A DNA stretch of 64,000 bases from Sipunculus nudus (GCA_026874595.1 CM049322.1:44642840-44706839), one strand, 5' to 3'; shown: positions 50,000 through 63,248, counted from the stretch's first letter. Numbers and translations are program-made. Notes: generated by a model not told the origin, from the letters alone.

Positions 50000-50972
50000 G
50001 ATTCACAAGAAAATATCTTCAGTATATTATAGTGATAGTGATTACTGCACAAATAAAATCACAGGAACTTGTATGATTATGTAATGTAAATAAAGCACAT
50101 GTATCTCTAAGCCCGATACTGTAGACTTCTGTGAGAAGTATATATAAATTGTGTATTCATCAATCATATATTCATAACGTATATTTGCCTTTGGCTCAGT
50201 AGTAACATTATTGAAACCGATGTATTTCTATGGGTCTTGTGGATATAAATGGTCTATGTCTATACTATACTATAGACTAGTATATTAGTTTAATATTTAA
50301 GGCAGATAAACCAGTGATTTAGGTCACGGGAATATACCAGTACTCGGTATTATCATCAGTAACGTATACTTTCGCTCAGTTGTAATAGCATTGGAATCGA
50401 TGTAGTTATATTGGTTTTATGGATATAAATGGACTCAATATTTCTGGCAGCGACAAACTAGGTCTGACTTTGAACAACATGCGCCAGTATACTCTTGCAT
50501 AAAAGCTGTTTCCATGTGCGCGTATTTATTGTAAAAAGTAATGCCCCGTCGATTGCCCCAACTTGAAAGAAATGTACACTACTGTCCTTTTTAAACTTGT
50601 TTTAATACTTGGATTGATGTGTGGTATATCAGAGTCATACGTTTATGTTTCTCAGGAGTCCTCTTTATATTCTTACATTATATATCGTTAAGGGATTGAG
50701 AGAACCGAGCTTTGGCTAGTTTATATAACGATTTTCAATCCATACACGATTTTCAATCCATACACCATTGGTGTAAATGTTAATTCCTCAGGCGTATATG
50801 ATTGAAAACATTTCTTTTTCATTATTTGTATACTTTGATATACATTAATACTGCCTAAACAAAACAGTGACCTCGGTTACATGAATGATTGAATATGAAA
50901 TTTATTTTAAGACGCACATATGTGAAAAATAAAACTATATATGGCACTGTACCTGGACTTTGGATATACTTG

Positions 50973-51020
<48 letters not shown>

Positions 51021-51572
51021 GTCGGTCCGCTGGTTATAGTAACTTCTGTGAGAACAAAAAAAAACTTTAAACGATACCTCGGGCCAGTAATATCTGTATG
51101 AGGAATAATAACCCGAGAACGTGTTGAGTCCCTCAGGATACATATAGGCCTATGCCCTTTATCAAGCAAGAACATTAACCCCCCCCCCCCACACACACAC
51201 ACACACACTCCATCAAGAATATATATTAGAACCGCCAATGAAGAATAGTAATAATAAAATTTATTATAAGCTTATAGAGGTAATGTTTCAGTTAATGAAA
51301 TTTAAAGCACGTCGTTATTAGATGCCGATACACCCACAACGTTATAACGGCACATGTTTTGGCTGACCCTCGCCTCCCCCCCCCCCCCCCCCCCCTTTAT
51401 TTTTCTAGTGGCCTGTAGCGACATCTCTTAGGAAACACGAACACTATAAATGCCATGTTGAAACCTTGCCCATACGATGAATATATATTTATAAGAATAA
51501 TATATGATACTAGTATATAACATTGGCGGCGAAACCAAATTATCATTTGGGGGGGGGGGCTAAAAGTAGACC
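50000..51572. repeat. Mosaic of segments repeated at 56.4-56.9 kb
   Basis: Blocks at about 50205-50350, 50398-50490, 50715-50795 and 51390-51490 recur, diverged, at about 56606-56740, 56828-56890, 56735-56810 and 56420-56530, in a different order. Markers are CCGATGTATTTCTATGGGTC, TCCATACACCATTGGTGTAA and CTGTAGCGACATC. It also holds an (AG)n microsatellite at 50976-51018, a CA run at about 51190-51208 and a poly-C tract at about 51377-51395. No gene recognised. Confidence 0.6.
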
Positions 51573-51573
51573 A

Positions 51574-51640
<67 letters not shown>
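51573..51640. repeat. (TA)n microsatellite
   Basis: Uninterrupted TA run that abuts the left end of the following element, which may have inserted at a TA-rich target. Confidence 0.9.
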
Positions 51641-51644
<4 letters not shown>

Positions 51645-52697
51645 CAATTCTTCAAATAGGGGTCAAAATAGGGTCCGACTGCTTCATAGGGTATTATTAA
51701 CACACAATCATGGTTATAATTATATCAGAATGAGTTTGACGATTTACTTCGATTCCCCATGTGAGGGTAATATTGCAAGAGTAAGTCCAGATACAATTTT
51801 AGGGCCAATTTTTAAGATCCAAAATGAAACCGTAATAAAAAAATATATGTCCTAAATAAGAGGTTCCAATGAAAATATAAATAAATTTAGTACCCATCAC
51901 TAATAATTCGGGCATTTTTGTGTTTGTTTACTATAAACAAGATCTAATGTGCTTTCTACAAAATTTCTATGAGCTGCTCTTCAGTATTTTTCACTCGCTG
52001 GACTAACGAAGCCATGTCCTAAATTTTCGTCAACTCCGTTACAACTGCACCAATATGCCATCTACAGCCATCCAGTGGAACAAATCGAGAGGCTGATCAT
52101 ATCATTCGTTACAGTGTAGGGCATTCAAAGTGAAGAATCATGGCTTCAATCCGGAGTTTTGATTTTTATCAGTGAAAAAGTGTATAAAAAGTAAAGTAGC
52201 TTAATTCACCCATCAACTCTGTTACGCCATTTGTGAAAAAAGTAATTGTTGAAACCTATAAACATCCATGAACAGAGAGAGGCATCGTAAATCTATCAGA
52301 ATTGAAATATTTGTTTGAAGGATTTCATGTCTATCATGTCCGCTGATTAGGTAAAATTTAAAAAATAATCAGCTCCGTTACGATCAACTCCGTTGCCATT
52401 CTATTGTAACGGAGTTGACGAATCACCAAACATTTTTTCTATGAAAAGTCCAACCAGTAATAAATTATTCTCTGGTGAGAGGATTTATAAATAAGATAAG
52501 AAGAAAAGAAGCAGCTTCACTGACCACTTGATATATAGTATAATCCCTTTTAATGCGTTTATCTTGGTCTGGAAAATACTGTTGCTCTTTGAAAACAAAT
52601 AACTAATTTTGGTAATTAAAAAATGCTTTAGTCTTGAAATTTGACAGCAATAGAAACATTAAAACTTATATATTAGACATATTTTATAAGTTTGTTT

Positions 52698-53794
52698 TAG
52701 AAGTGCGGACCGGACCGGACCGTTCGATGCACCAAGTAAGCGCCCTGTTTTTGTCAGGTCCAGCTGTAAGCGTTCCGGTCCATAAGGTGGACCGGTCCAA
52801 GGGGTTCGGCACATTTGTTAAAATATCATCAAAATTAAAATATATTGTAATTCCTTTTATTCAACGTTTGTTCTACATATTTTTTATTACATATATTTGT
52901 TCAAATATTTAACAAAACCAAATATCATACACAACAAAACGTGCTATAAATGTAATATAATAATCTATACTTTATTCGCAGGATCTGGGTTTGATTTTTA
53001 ATGACAAATTTAAAATTACAGTCTTTTTTAATAAATTTTTCAGTGGTAAATATTTTGTGTTACTGTGTGGGGCATAGTGATTAGAATATAAGCCAAATGT
53101 GCAGGGTGGAGCGAGCTGATTTAAAGAATTTGCTTGGCGGGGATAGATGCGGGCTGACATACGCTGATGAAGTTTTGTAGCGGTTTAAGTGCGATTTGAT
53201 ATTGAAAACTTATTAATCTAATGTGCAGGGTTGGGCGAGCTGATTCAAAGATTATACTGGGCAGGGATGCAGATTGACATCAGCTGATAAGTTATGTAAT
53301 GGTTTATGTGCGATCTGATACAGAAAACTTATTAATCCTTTGTTAATAATTTAATATAAAGAATATATTTAATGTATTCATCGTATAGAAATTGGTCTTA
53401 TTATACTAAGCAAAAGTATCAGCATTGTGCAACACAGCAGGGACAATGATCTAATGCTGAACATGTCACTTCAATCATAAGTTAATAACAAAAAATGAAC
53501 TTTAACTGTTACTCACGATGGAAAAAAAAAAATAAAATAATACATGTGCACGTATATAATTGTACTATTGCAGCTGTCATTGCTTTAAATATATTTTATG
53601 TAGCCAATGAGTCTTTCTGAGATGGTTTATTACCCCTTGTTCATAACACGATTGTTGGTGAAACTAAATCCTGAAACACATTTGTTTAACTTAATCCTTT
53701 TAACATTAAGTTCGGCGGTCCAACCGGTCCGGTCCAGGAATAAGCGGTCCGGTATTTTGTGTTATCGGTCCAAGCGGTCCGGTCCGCACCTCTA
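52698..53794. mobile_element. 1,097 bp hAT MITE with 8 bp target duplication
   Basis: Flanked by GTTTGTTT on both sides (52690-52697 and 53795-53802), the 8 bp duplication expected of hAT. The ends are TAGAAGTGCGGACCGGACCG (left) and, reverse-complemented, TAGAGGTGCGGACCGGACCG (right). CGGTCC boxes recur in both subterminal regions (52715-52805 and 53710-53785). Inside, a 124 bp unit beginning AATGTGCAGGGT is tandemly duplicated (about 53096-53219 and 53220-53343). It has no transposase, so mobility would depend on an autonomous hAT elsewhere. Confidence 0.92.
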
Positions 53795-53846
53795 GTTTGT
53801 TTATGAGCTTATAACTTAAATTCATTGGGTTTACAGGCTAATCACC

Positions 53847-54110
53847 ATGGCTAAGACTGGAAAAGAACGAATGAGGGTATATAGACATTATTATTTTCTG
53901 TTGGATTCATCTAATGAAGTGTTAGGCATTTATATAAGAAAGAATATCCCCTTAGCCCACAAACGAAAGGAGAACATTCCAAATATGAACACTGTGTTGT
54001 GTATTCCGTTCTCTGTTCTACACCTGACAGCTTTTATTGTAACACGAATTCAGGTTGATTACAAGGCCGCTGAAAGTGTTCAGCTCCATCACGTTTTAGC
54101 ATTGCATTGA
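53847..54110 (+). pseudogene. Remnant first coding exon of a transposon protein
   Basis: ATG 53847 follows an acceptor-like GGGTTTACAG (53828-53837) and lies in good context (CACCATGG). It begins MAKTGKERMRVYR. That resembles the basic N-terminus M(P/A)KTxxERxRxYR, which I recall from unnamed repetitive proteins of invertebrates. The similarity ends there, at a possible donor AGG/GTATAT (about 53877). The remaining codons to the stop at 54108 have no recognisable domain. I read it as the surviving start of the element's own protein, with the rest deleted. Function unknown. Confidence 0.35.
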
Positions 54111-55429
54111 CCATCCAAGGAAATTATGACTTATTAATAAAACATGAAGTCTTTTGCATTAAATTAGGAGAAAGTTTTGGAACATATTACTGTGTACACC
54201 TTTTAAGTGGTCGAGCAGGCCCTTTTTACTTAGGATTCACTGTAAATCCAAAAATTGGTATCAGTTTACTATAATATTTGCGTTATTGTTTTAAATATTT
54301 GTGAAATTAATGGTAATATTTTATTAGTTTAGATGACACTAGCCTTTAATGCCAGTTGCATATATAGCACAGCTCTATAAGGTAACAAGACTATCATTTT
54401 TGTTGAAAATTGATCAACTCCGTTACAGCTCTTAATTGTAACAATATTTTCCTGGATTTAGATAATGTTGGCATTTCTTTACTTTCTCAAGTATTTTATT
54501 GTCATTAAAGGAGAATTATGTTTTTATTGAATTCATATTGAAATGGTTAAATACCTAGTAGGTAGGCATTTAGCAAGTTCTTTCTCGCAACAATCCCGAG
54601 CTGAGTTGTTCAATTTAGCAGTAATTTACATTAATTGACTTTATGTGTTTAAAATAAACTTTATATGGTAAACTTTTGTTTACCGGTCAGGGTAACTTGT
54701 GTCGATATATTTTAGCATGATACAACTTGATAGTTATCTGTTTACTTTTTGTTCAAATGTGTTAAAAGTTTAGGTAAGAATATCTTAATAATTTAGTGCG
54801 TTATCAACTCCGTTACATTCCAGTCAGCGCAACATTTTAGCCAAAAACTATATTCGACCGTTTTCCTCCAGACTTTGCAGAAGATAACGTTACAAACTAT
54901 TGTCAAATGATGGACAATTTGTAGGAGATCAGTAATATTGAGCGTATACCTGTCTCTTTTAGCAAGTTCTCTTCAATGCACTTTATGGGTCAAACATTTG
55001 TGTGCACTATCACCTTATTATTTAGCATTAATAAAAATGTCAGGAATAATTTTCATATCAAACTCTAGTGTTTATGATGATTGTGTACCATACTTTTGTA
55101 AAATCTATATACGTGACACATTCATTCTTCTTTTTTTACCGCATTATTTTGTGATTTAAAAAAAATAAACTGCTGTAACGGAGTTGACTTGCTGACTAAA
55201 GACTGCTATTCTTCTATTGTGGTAAAAAAGCAAGTATGGATAAAAGTGCGCTGCTGATGGGAGTTTTTGACCTTTCATATATCCCGCTTGAAAAGGAAAG
55301 AAGAAAAAATGAATTTTGCAACAACTTTTTTCCCTCTGTTTGGGAACTCGAAATTGACCCCTATTCTGAGAATTACACATATATAAGGCCATTAAGGGCC
55401 GTAGCCTGCCCCAAATGGCAAAGGGGGGG

Positions 55430-56125
55430 GGGGGGGGCAGTAAGCGGATTCGAGGGGAAAATCCTCGACAGGGGAATAGGTGGAAGGGGGTGTCCCCCTC
55501 CCACGGTGTGGAAAAGTTTGAAAAACTGCATGTATACTACTGCATTCTGGTGCATTTTTGCTGTCGTTTATAGGTCAATGCTTATTTAGTAAAACAGTAC
55601 CTCCTTCTAAAGAGATTGTTATTTGTCTGGTAATGGATGCATTTTCAACACAGAATATCAACTTTGCAATATTTTTTTGTTTGCCACCTGAAATCCCGGA
55701 GGCTGCGGCCCTGTATATATGGTACTCCAAGTACTGAGGGTGCGAAGCGCCTGAGCGGAGGAGAACATATATATGTGTGAGAGTACAAATACTCAATAAT
55801 AAAATAGTGGATGTTTTGATACCCATCATTTTGTTGGGGGGCTAAGCCCCCCCCCCCCCCCCCCCCGCCCCGGTTTCGCCGTATAACATAGGCGGCGAAA
55901 CCCGGGGGGGGGGGGGGGGGGCCACGGGGGCTGCACTCTCACATATAAATATCTCTTTACAAGGAGGTATACTGTTTTACTAAATAAGCATTGTCCAATA
56001 AATGACAGCGAAAATGCACCAGAATGAAGTAGTATACACACAGTCTTTTCAAAATTTTCCACACCGTGGGAGGGGGACACCCACTCTTACACCCTCCCCT
56101 CTCGGGGATTTCCCGCTTGAATCTG

Positions 56126-56130
<5 letters not shown>
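55430..56130. mobile_element. Foldback element with ~185 bp inverted arms
   Basis: 55435-55620 pairs with the reverse complement of 55945-56130. Shared phrases are CTCCCACGGTGTGGAAAA, CTGGTGCATTTTTGCTGTC and AATGCTTATTTAGTAAAACA. The central ~320 bp holds poly-C and poly-G runs (55848-55866, 55903-55921) around GGCGGCGAAACC and its complement. No coding capacity. Confidence 0.7.
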
Positions 56131-56184
<54 letters not shown>

Positions 56185-56916
56185 GTATACATACTGGTCT
56201 ACTGTTGTCCCCCCCCCCCCCCAATTGAAAATTTGGTTTCGCCGCCAATGTATAATATATACAATGCATCAACCGCTACATCGACACGGGTATACTGGGA
56301 CGGACAATAACCCAGTATACGACCCTGCCCACTGACATCCCCCCCCCCCCCCCCCCCAACTCTCGGAGCGTTATTCCGGCATATGTTTCGTGGATCCTCC
56401 CCCCCTCCCCCCCCCCCCCCCTTTATTTTCCAGTGGTCTGTAGCGACATCGCTTGGAAAACACGAACACTATATATAGATGCCATGTCGACACTATTATT
56501 AAAGAGACCTGGCCCGTACGATGAATATGCTATACAGTGTCGGATTCAGATTCAACCCCCCCCCCCCCAAAAAAAAAAAAAAAAAAACCAAAAAAACATT
56601 ATAATTGAAACCGATGTATTTCTATGGGTCTTGTGGATTTAAATGGTCTATGCCTATACTATAGGGCCTAGCATATCAATTTATATCTAAGGCAGGTAAA
56701 CCAGTGATGTATAGGTCCCGGGAATATACCTAGCTAGTTTATATAACGATTTTCGATCCATACCCGATTTTCAATCCATACACCATTGGTGTAAATGTTA
56801 ATTCTTAAGGCATTATTTGTATACTTTTTATGGATAAAAAAGGACTATCAGTATTTCTGGCAGCTACAAACTGACTTTGTACAGCATGCATGCTTTGCAC
56901 ATAAATCTGTACATCA

Positions 56917-56973
<57 letters not shown>

Positions 56974-57000
56974 TAAAGTTGATATGTACACCTTTGGATT
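56131..57000. repeat. TA microsatellites and duplicated mosaic
   Basis: TA runs at about 56131-56184 and 56919-56966 flank poly-C runs (56210-56222, 56339-56357, 56407-56422, 56556-56568) and diverged copies of blocks from 50.2-51.5 kb. The segment GGTTTCGCCGCCAATGTATA near 56235 is the inverted counterpart of ACATTGGCGGCGAAACC near 51521. No gene. Confidence 0.6.
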
Positions 57001-60000
57001 ATTAACCTTTGAGTTATATTTATTGGCTTGCGGGCTTGACTGCGTACTTGAACCGTTGAACATGCGGGACGAGGCGGATGCGGGCTGAAAGGAAATTTTG
57101 CGGGGCGGGCTGAAAGAATTATAGTAACTGCGGGGAGGGCTATACTTTTTTCTTCGATTGCAGGGCGGGCTGCGGACTGACAGTGCATGATGCGAGGCGG
57201 GTGCGGGTTCAGTTTTCAGTTCAGTTCAGTGGTAATATAACATCTCGCATATCTAATACCTTTAAAAGGAATTCGGTCCACCTTTGTTCGCAATGTTCTT
57301 TGAAACCGCGTTGCGTGCGACACTGCGCCATGCATATCTTAATAATTATTTTAAAGAGGTTTGTTCCTGCAGTGTCCTCGCCGATATGAGAATAAATAAT
57401 TTTTATAAACACATCATTATGAGTGAGTCATGCGTCTTTTGTGATTTGCGTTAAGGTTACCACCGAAAACAGCGGAATTACCTTCGGCAAAGACCGGAAT
57501 ACCTGTGTGGTCTCCTTCACCCTAGGATTACGGACTACTGTGCATATGAATAACCGTAAACCCTTGCTTTCAGTGACGGATTTACGCATGTTTGCCTTGA
57601 CATTTCACCCAGGTTCTGACCCACGTGCGTTGTCAGTAAATTTGAAACAAAAAAAAAAAACAAAACAAAAACCCAACATGACTCTCACTTTATGAAAAGG
57701 AGGGTTTCAACCCAGGAGGATTAATGACAAATTTTCATACAAGGTCCCCATTTCAGGAAAAATGGTAGGAGTATGGTTGGGGCGGGGATTCCAGGCTTCA
57801 GAATTGGTCTGATACGTGTATAAACAAGTTGCGGCGGCTGAAAAGGGGGTACGGACCCCCTGGACTCCATCTGGGTCCGCTTCTGCTACTAACGAGGTAT
57901 TCATATTTTTTAAGAGTTTCCTTGCCTTAAAACATACATTTATTTCATTTTTCATGTCTTCCTGCATCAACCTATATAGTCTTTAAACGTCTATTAATAG
58001 TGAAACGCGTGGACACGTTCCATGCGCGCGGAAACGGGTCCTGCCACTTTACGTCCCTGCATATGAAACGAAAATTATTAATGAATTCATAACAGATGCA
58101 TGCCCTACATGTTGTCTGGAACGTTTGGGCAGGGGAAATCCCTTGTGAAAAAAAAAAAAAAACTTACGCGGGCACATGAAAAAGCTCAATTCAGAGCGTT
58201 TTTTTTTTCTTTTCAGAGCGCAGGAACGCGTTCTACGTATACGTATTGGAAAGGGGCCTAAGCTCAGATACATAGAAATACGAATATGTATAAATAAATA
58301 AAAGATAATATCAATTATAATAAAGATGACGTACGCTATCTTTGCTGGTATGTACAAGACCGAGTATTCGCATGGATAACGAATCCATTGCCCGGTATTA
58401 TGAAAAATAAGAAAATCGATCCCCTAAAACTCTATTCTTTAAACTTAAAAATCATCTCTTTGTTATTGTAGAGAGGACAGTCATATTAGGTGCCAATGTC
58501 CTTAATAAATTTCAGCATATCATCTGACGAAATTTATCCTGTAGCCTTTACGGTTTCCACCGGAAAGTGACATCTGTGGGCAGTACCTGACACTAAATCT
58601 TTGGCTATCGATTTTTTCACCATACATTTTCCTTTTTGTACTATTAAAGTATTAAATAATTCCGACAATTTTTTTTTAATTCAAACGATTTCCTGAAACC
58701 CTTGTGACGGCATCCACCCAGTCTAAAAGCTCAAGAAGGAAAAAGATGGTGCCTATACAAATTTAAAGGAGCTTCAGTTACTCCAACCCAAGGCACTCAT
58801 GCAGCGACGAACAGGCTGACAGCAAAGGACATTCTTAAAGAGTTCCAAAATAAGGAATACATTAAGTACATATGCAGATCAATAACTAAGAGCTGTAAAT
58901 ATTAACTGATGTCTTATCTTGCAGTGGCAAAACGACTCAGTAGGCTACACATATATATTAGGCTGGTAAACCTAACTTGAGTCGCGAAAACAATTCATAC
59001 GCCGAGGAATGTATTGCAGTGGTTGCACCACGTTGCATTTATACGGTGGTAAACAGCCCATAATATTAACATTAGGCCATGAGTGATGAATTAACATGAA
59101 AGAACACATGTGAACTCACAACCCAAACTAGAACTCCGTGTCTAAGGTAACGAGTCATTTCCTGAATCGAGTTTGAGGTAGCTGCCTCCAGGAATCAGTT
59201 CGAGCCTTGTATTCAGGTGGCGACAGCGGCCGGATTGTTTTCTCGCTCATGCTAAGTGTTTTTAGAAAGTACTAAAAGAGCTAACGATCGGTCTGGTTTA
59301 TGTCATACTGTTAGGCTAAATGTCGTTGTCAAAATGGCGAAAATATTGCATCCTCATAGAGCCTTTAAGTGTGTTCCTCGCTAGGGGCGATTTGGGGGGG
59401 GGGGGGGTTTCGACCATACCAAAAAACTCATAATATACACCGTCACGATTCCAGTTACAATGGATGTCCTGCTTTATAATGCAATTATGCAGCTAACCTA
59501 GATTGCACGATTGCAATCTAAAATTTCAAAACATTTCTAAACCTACCCCCTCCTAATACCCCCCCCCCCCCGCCATCCAATTCTAAATTCCTGTATCCGC
59601 CCCAGCTCGCTGAAGGATGTACGGCACTCTGATAGTCAGTACATTGGTTGTAGATTTTCTAATGTCAGAGGGCCAGAATGGCGCTATGATTACCAAGTCA
59701 GACGCTCTCGTGAATAATATATGTAAACATATTGATTTAAAACAGGATTAGTAAATCGGAACAAGGATATGCTCACGCATACCTGTGGTTATAGTATACC
59801 TATTGAAAAAAATGATTTACCCGGCATATCCGTAACCTCAAATATCCGAATAATTTTTACGTCTCCCGGACTATTCGGAAAATCGAGGTTTAGCAGTAAA
59901 GCTTGCCAATTTCCGGATCACGGCCACACAGGTGTCACAGACTCAATCATGTTGATTTCCAATGAGATCCATTTACACAAGAGTGGGGTTAAGTGCTACA

Positions 60001-60705
60001 TATCCCCCCCCCCCCCCCCCAGCACAAGTTCGCTGAGTTTCAATCCTGAACTAATGCAAAACTCATTGAGCCCAGTGTTTACAGGAATCAAGGACAGCGA
60101 ATGGATGTTATCACGGGCTCAGTAAATGAAAGGCTTACCCTTGTAACTACCGCTCTACATTAAAAAGGCGACCCAACTCATTCATACTCATATATATGTT
60201 GGCTCTCTTCCAATTCAGAAAATATCCTAGCTTCCTATTTACAGTATATTCTTAAACTGATTTCTTACTGCACTGTGAATTGTTTTAGAAATGTGAGCAA
60301 TAGCTTCGAACCTACATTTCACACGCATACACACACACACACACAGTCTCTCCCTCCCTCCCTCCTTCATACACACACTCTTTTGCACTCACGCATATTA
60401 TACACACGTATATACATGTAAACATATTTAGATATAAACGATATAATAGATATATAATAGGTATTAAGATATAGATAAGATAAAACTTGCATATAAAATA
60501 ATCGTATATACAGCATAAATACATACATATGTCGTGCTTGTTTTTTACGGACGAAATAATCTTTTGAAAATTATTTTTGTTTAACTGAAAAGTAATCATT
60601 CTGGCAAATACCACCTTGCATGTACCGTAATTACGGAACCCAATATCTACAGATCACGTATGCGTGATGAACATAATTTTTTTAATGGAGAAAAAAATCA
60701 GATTC
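57001..60705. other. No gene recognised
   Basis: A GC-richer stretch (57030-57215) repeats GCGGGCTG-type motifs also seen inside the hAT MITE at 53140-53280. 59385-59610 looks like a small G-tract MITE: the left has TAGGGGCG, and the right reverse-complemented has TGGGGCGGATACAGGAATTT, with poly-G/poly-C runs inside. CA and TCCC microsatellites lie at 60322-60365. Open frames are short and without domains. Confidence 0.45.
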
Positions 60706-61463
60706 TGTAACACTAGGCGGCGTGAAATGTCTAGGGGAATGAATAAAGAAGTCAGTGTTTTTTTGTTAACAAATAACTATAATTTATTCTTATAACAACC
60801 CTAACATTAAAATACACTAAATCAATACAATTACACAGTATAGCAGCATTATAACAACAAATCAATACAATCACACAGTAAAATAAACAAAGCGCACGGT
60901 ACCTGATACCACCACTGTCACGGCGATAAATCCTTTAAAATGTATAAGCCGGACGAACAGTTCACACAAATTCTCTCGGAGAATAACAGTCCAGTGTTAA
61001 GCTCTTGTAACAATCCCAAAAATAAACTGAAGACCAAATAAGATTCGTCACAAATCCAGAAGAAAATCTGAAGAAAATCTATAATTGCCGCACTTATCGG
61101 AAAAGGTCCCACAAACTGACATACACGCTTCTGTGTCCGCTGGAATATTCTCTCACCTCTTTCTCCGCTCTAAAAGCACAGCCCCTTTATATAACTTCCC
61201 ATCTCAAGCCGAGAACTTTCTATTTCTCGAACAATCTAAAGAATCTTACATAATACACAGTACCCGCGCGTTACAGGAATCATCTAGAAAAACATCCCTG
61301 TGTCTCTACATATACCAGGGTCCACACATGAACCCGACCCGGCTCGGACAGGCGAGAAAGACCCGAGCTAGCATGAAAACGAGTTCAACCAGTACGGATT
61401 AAACTGAGAGTGCAACATCCGGCCAGGCGAGGCCGCTACAACACGAGTTACGCCCTTGTCACA
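60706..61463 (-). mobile_element. Possible solo LTR (minus strand)
   Basis: Read on the minus strand the segment starts TGTGACAAGG and ends CTAGTGTTACA, so it has TG...CA ends with a short inverted TGTRACA. A TATA-like TTATATAAAGG lies at about 61186-61196, some 268 nt from the start. An AATAAA follows near the end (60782-60787). That order (TATA, then poly-A signal, then end) fits an LTR. I found no 5 bp target duplication and no primer-binding site or protein next to it, so it could instead be a gene promoter region or a decayed element. Confidence 0.4.
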
Positions 61464-63246
61464 CATATAAAAGACATCTGTAACACCGTGTAATAAGTTT
61501 AAGCATATATTAAGGTTACGTATTAATTTTTAGATTATGGCTGAGTCTGCCCTGGGGCTGTTTTGCTCTTTTACCCTTCTGTCTCTGTCTGAGATATTAT
61601 GAAAGACCTTCGGCCCTAATTATTACAATCATTGTTGTTTGTCTATATTAAAAACAAGGAAGACTCTTTTTCACTATACTTATCTCCAGATCGTTCGAAA
61701 GCCCTTGTAATAACAACGGCAAGGATATTAACAATGGTTATAAGGTTCCTAAAATGGTGGCGTGTTTTCATTTATTTATTCTTTATAATTTAATAATGAT
61801 CCATTAAAATAAACCACAGTTAGAACCATTGCGTTTCTAAGTTTTACCCCGCATTTTTAACAGTCATCCCTTAAAATTATATGTCTGGTCTGTTTTTGGC
61901 AACCTTTAAGAAAATATTATAGCTTTATATCTGGGAGTATCGGTACTTCATTATGATGGCCAACGTCACACAATTCTATTTCAATCCCAAGTTATAAATA
62001 TTATCCAAGCCCATTAATTATACTGTTCCAGAACTAAACGTTGACGGCCTCGCAACATCTATACTGGGCTTGGCTGTGTATATGAAAGGCTTCTATTTAT
62101 TTGACTGGGCGCTGGATAAAATATGTCTTTATGGTGACACGTGTGATTATTCTTATGAGCCTAGTGAAAAGCGGTTATAGATCCACGCGATATGAATCAC
62201 CCCCATTGGTATTTTTGTCGAAACCTCGCACATGATGCAACTGGTCTTTCATCTGCTCGGAAAGGACCACAGTCTGGTTATTAGAAATTTATCACGAACA
62301 CAGTGAATGTGAGGCTGACTCTGTCGGGATTTCCCGTCGTCAACGAACTTTACTCCCTGCGTGCAAGTTCACGAATTATTTATATACCGATGCTTAAATT
62401 GCTGATAAACTGTTTAGGTGAGTACCTAATTTGTGTCTTTGCGCAATGAGAACTTTGCATTACATGGCCAGTTTTATTTTTCTTGTAAATAGCCTATGCA
62501 TGTATATTTTATTTCACTACATAAGGCCAGGCTGGTGCCGTAAGATTGCCTTATACCGTGTTTAAAGGGTATTACTTCGGGCATTTCCATCTATACATTT
62601 TCAAGATTTATGCCGCTGTCGCATACAGCTTACAGTACGGTGAGTACAATCAGGCCGGATCTTTGGCTTTGACCGCACGGTGCGCGGAAGGTACATGCCA
62701 TTCAGGGGCGCCGGTTCAAGTTTAACATTAGCACGGGCGCCGTGGTGCTGAGTTGGCTGCGCCCAGTTCTCCCGGCGTTTTCAACTTACCGTAAGCCCAA
62801 AGAAAGGCTGTGGACAGTCCTCGGACTTGCACATAGCTTGTCTTTCCTTTTAGTTTCCTATTCTTTGGCTTCATGTTCAACAAATGACTGTTGTTTAAAA
62901 ATCAGCTATCTATAAAAGCAAGAAAACCCACGGTAAGCCGCTGGGTTAAAAAGAAAAACGTACGTCGCCCATTGTATATATAAAAAGGTATCGCAGTGAT
63001 CCTGGGCACTTTCGGTGTATAGTGACTGATTTTCATAATTGTATTACCTACGCCACGGGGAGGTTATGTTTTCGCCCTTGCCTCACATACATGCCAAGCC
63101 TATAGACTTTGGTTGCAGTCTGCCGATTAAAAGGGGTCTGCCACGCGGGCAAAGGCAATCACTAACACTTTCCGGTTCCTAATCGCCTCAGTGTCTTTGT
63201 CTACCTATTTTCCCTTTGAACAACTTTACTCTGTTCTACCCACCTG

Positions 63247-63248
<2 letters not shown>
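61464..63248. other. No gene recognised
   Basis: Mixed sequence with no domain-bearing frame. Donor-like GTTTAG/GTGAGTAC (about 62418) and TACG/GTGAGTAC (about 62640) could mark ends of upstream exons, but there is no supporting acceptor or frame. Confidence 0.4.

Larger units (their letters stand above)
51641..55379. mobile_element. ~3.7 kb element with CAACTCCGTTAC subterminal repeats
   Basis: The left end TGTGCAATTCTTCAAATAGG continues GGTCAAAAT. The right end, reverse-complemented, reads TGTGTAATTCTCAGAATAGG continuing GGTCAATTT (23 of 29). Inside, CAACTCCGTTAC or a one-base variant occurs at 52031, 52214, 52370 and 52385 and inverted at 52406; then at 54415 and 54805 and inverted at 55175. 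The copies cluster near both ends and are absent from the rest of the window, as expected of transposase-binding subterminal repeats. A hAT MITE is nested at 52698-53794, and a coding remnant lies at 53847. The flanks are TA-rich, so a TA or TATA target duplication cannot be proved. Confidence 0.6.

Noticed and set aside
53607-53795. 62-codon frame inside the hAT MITE
   Set aside because: It is spanned by the MITE and ends in its terminal repeat; no transposase motif.
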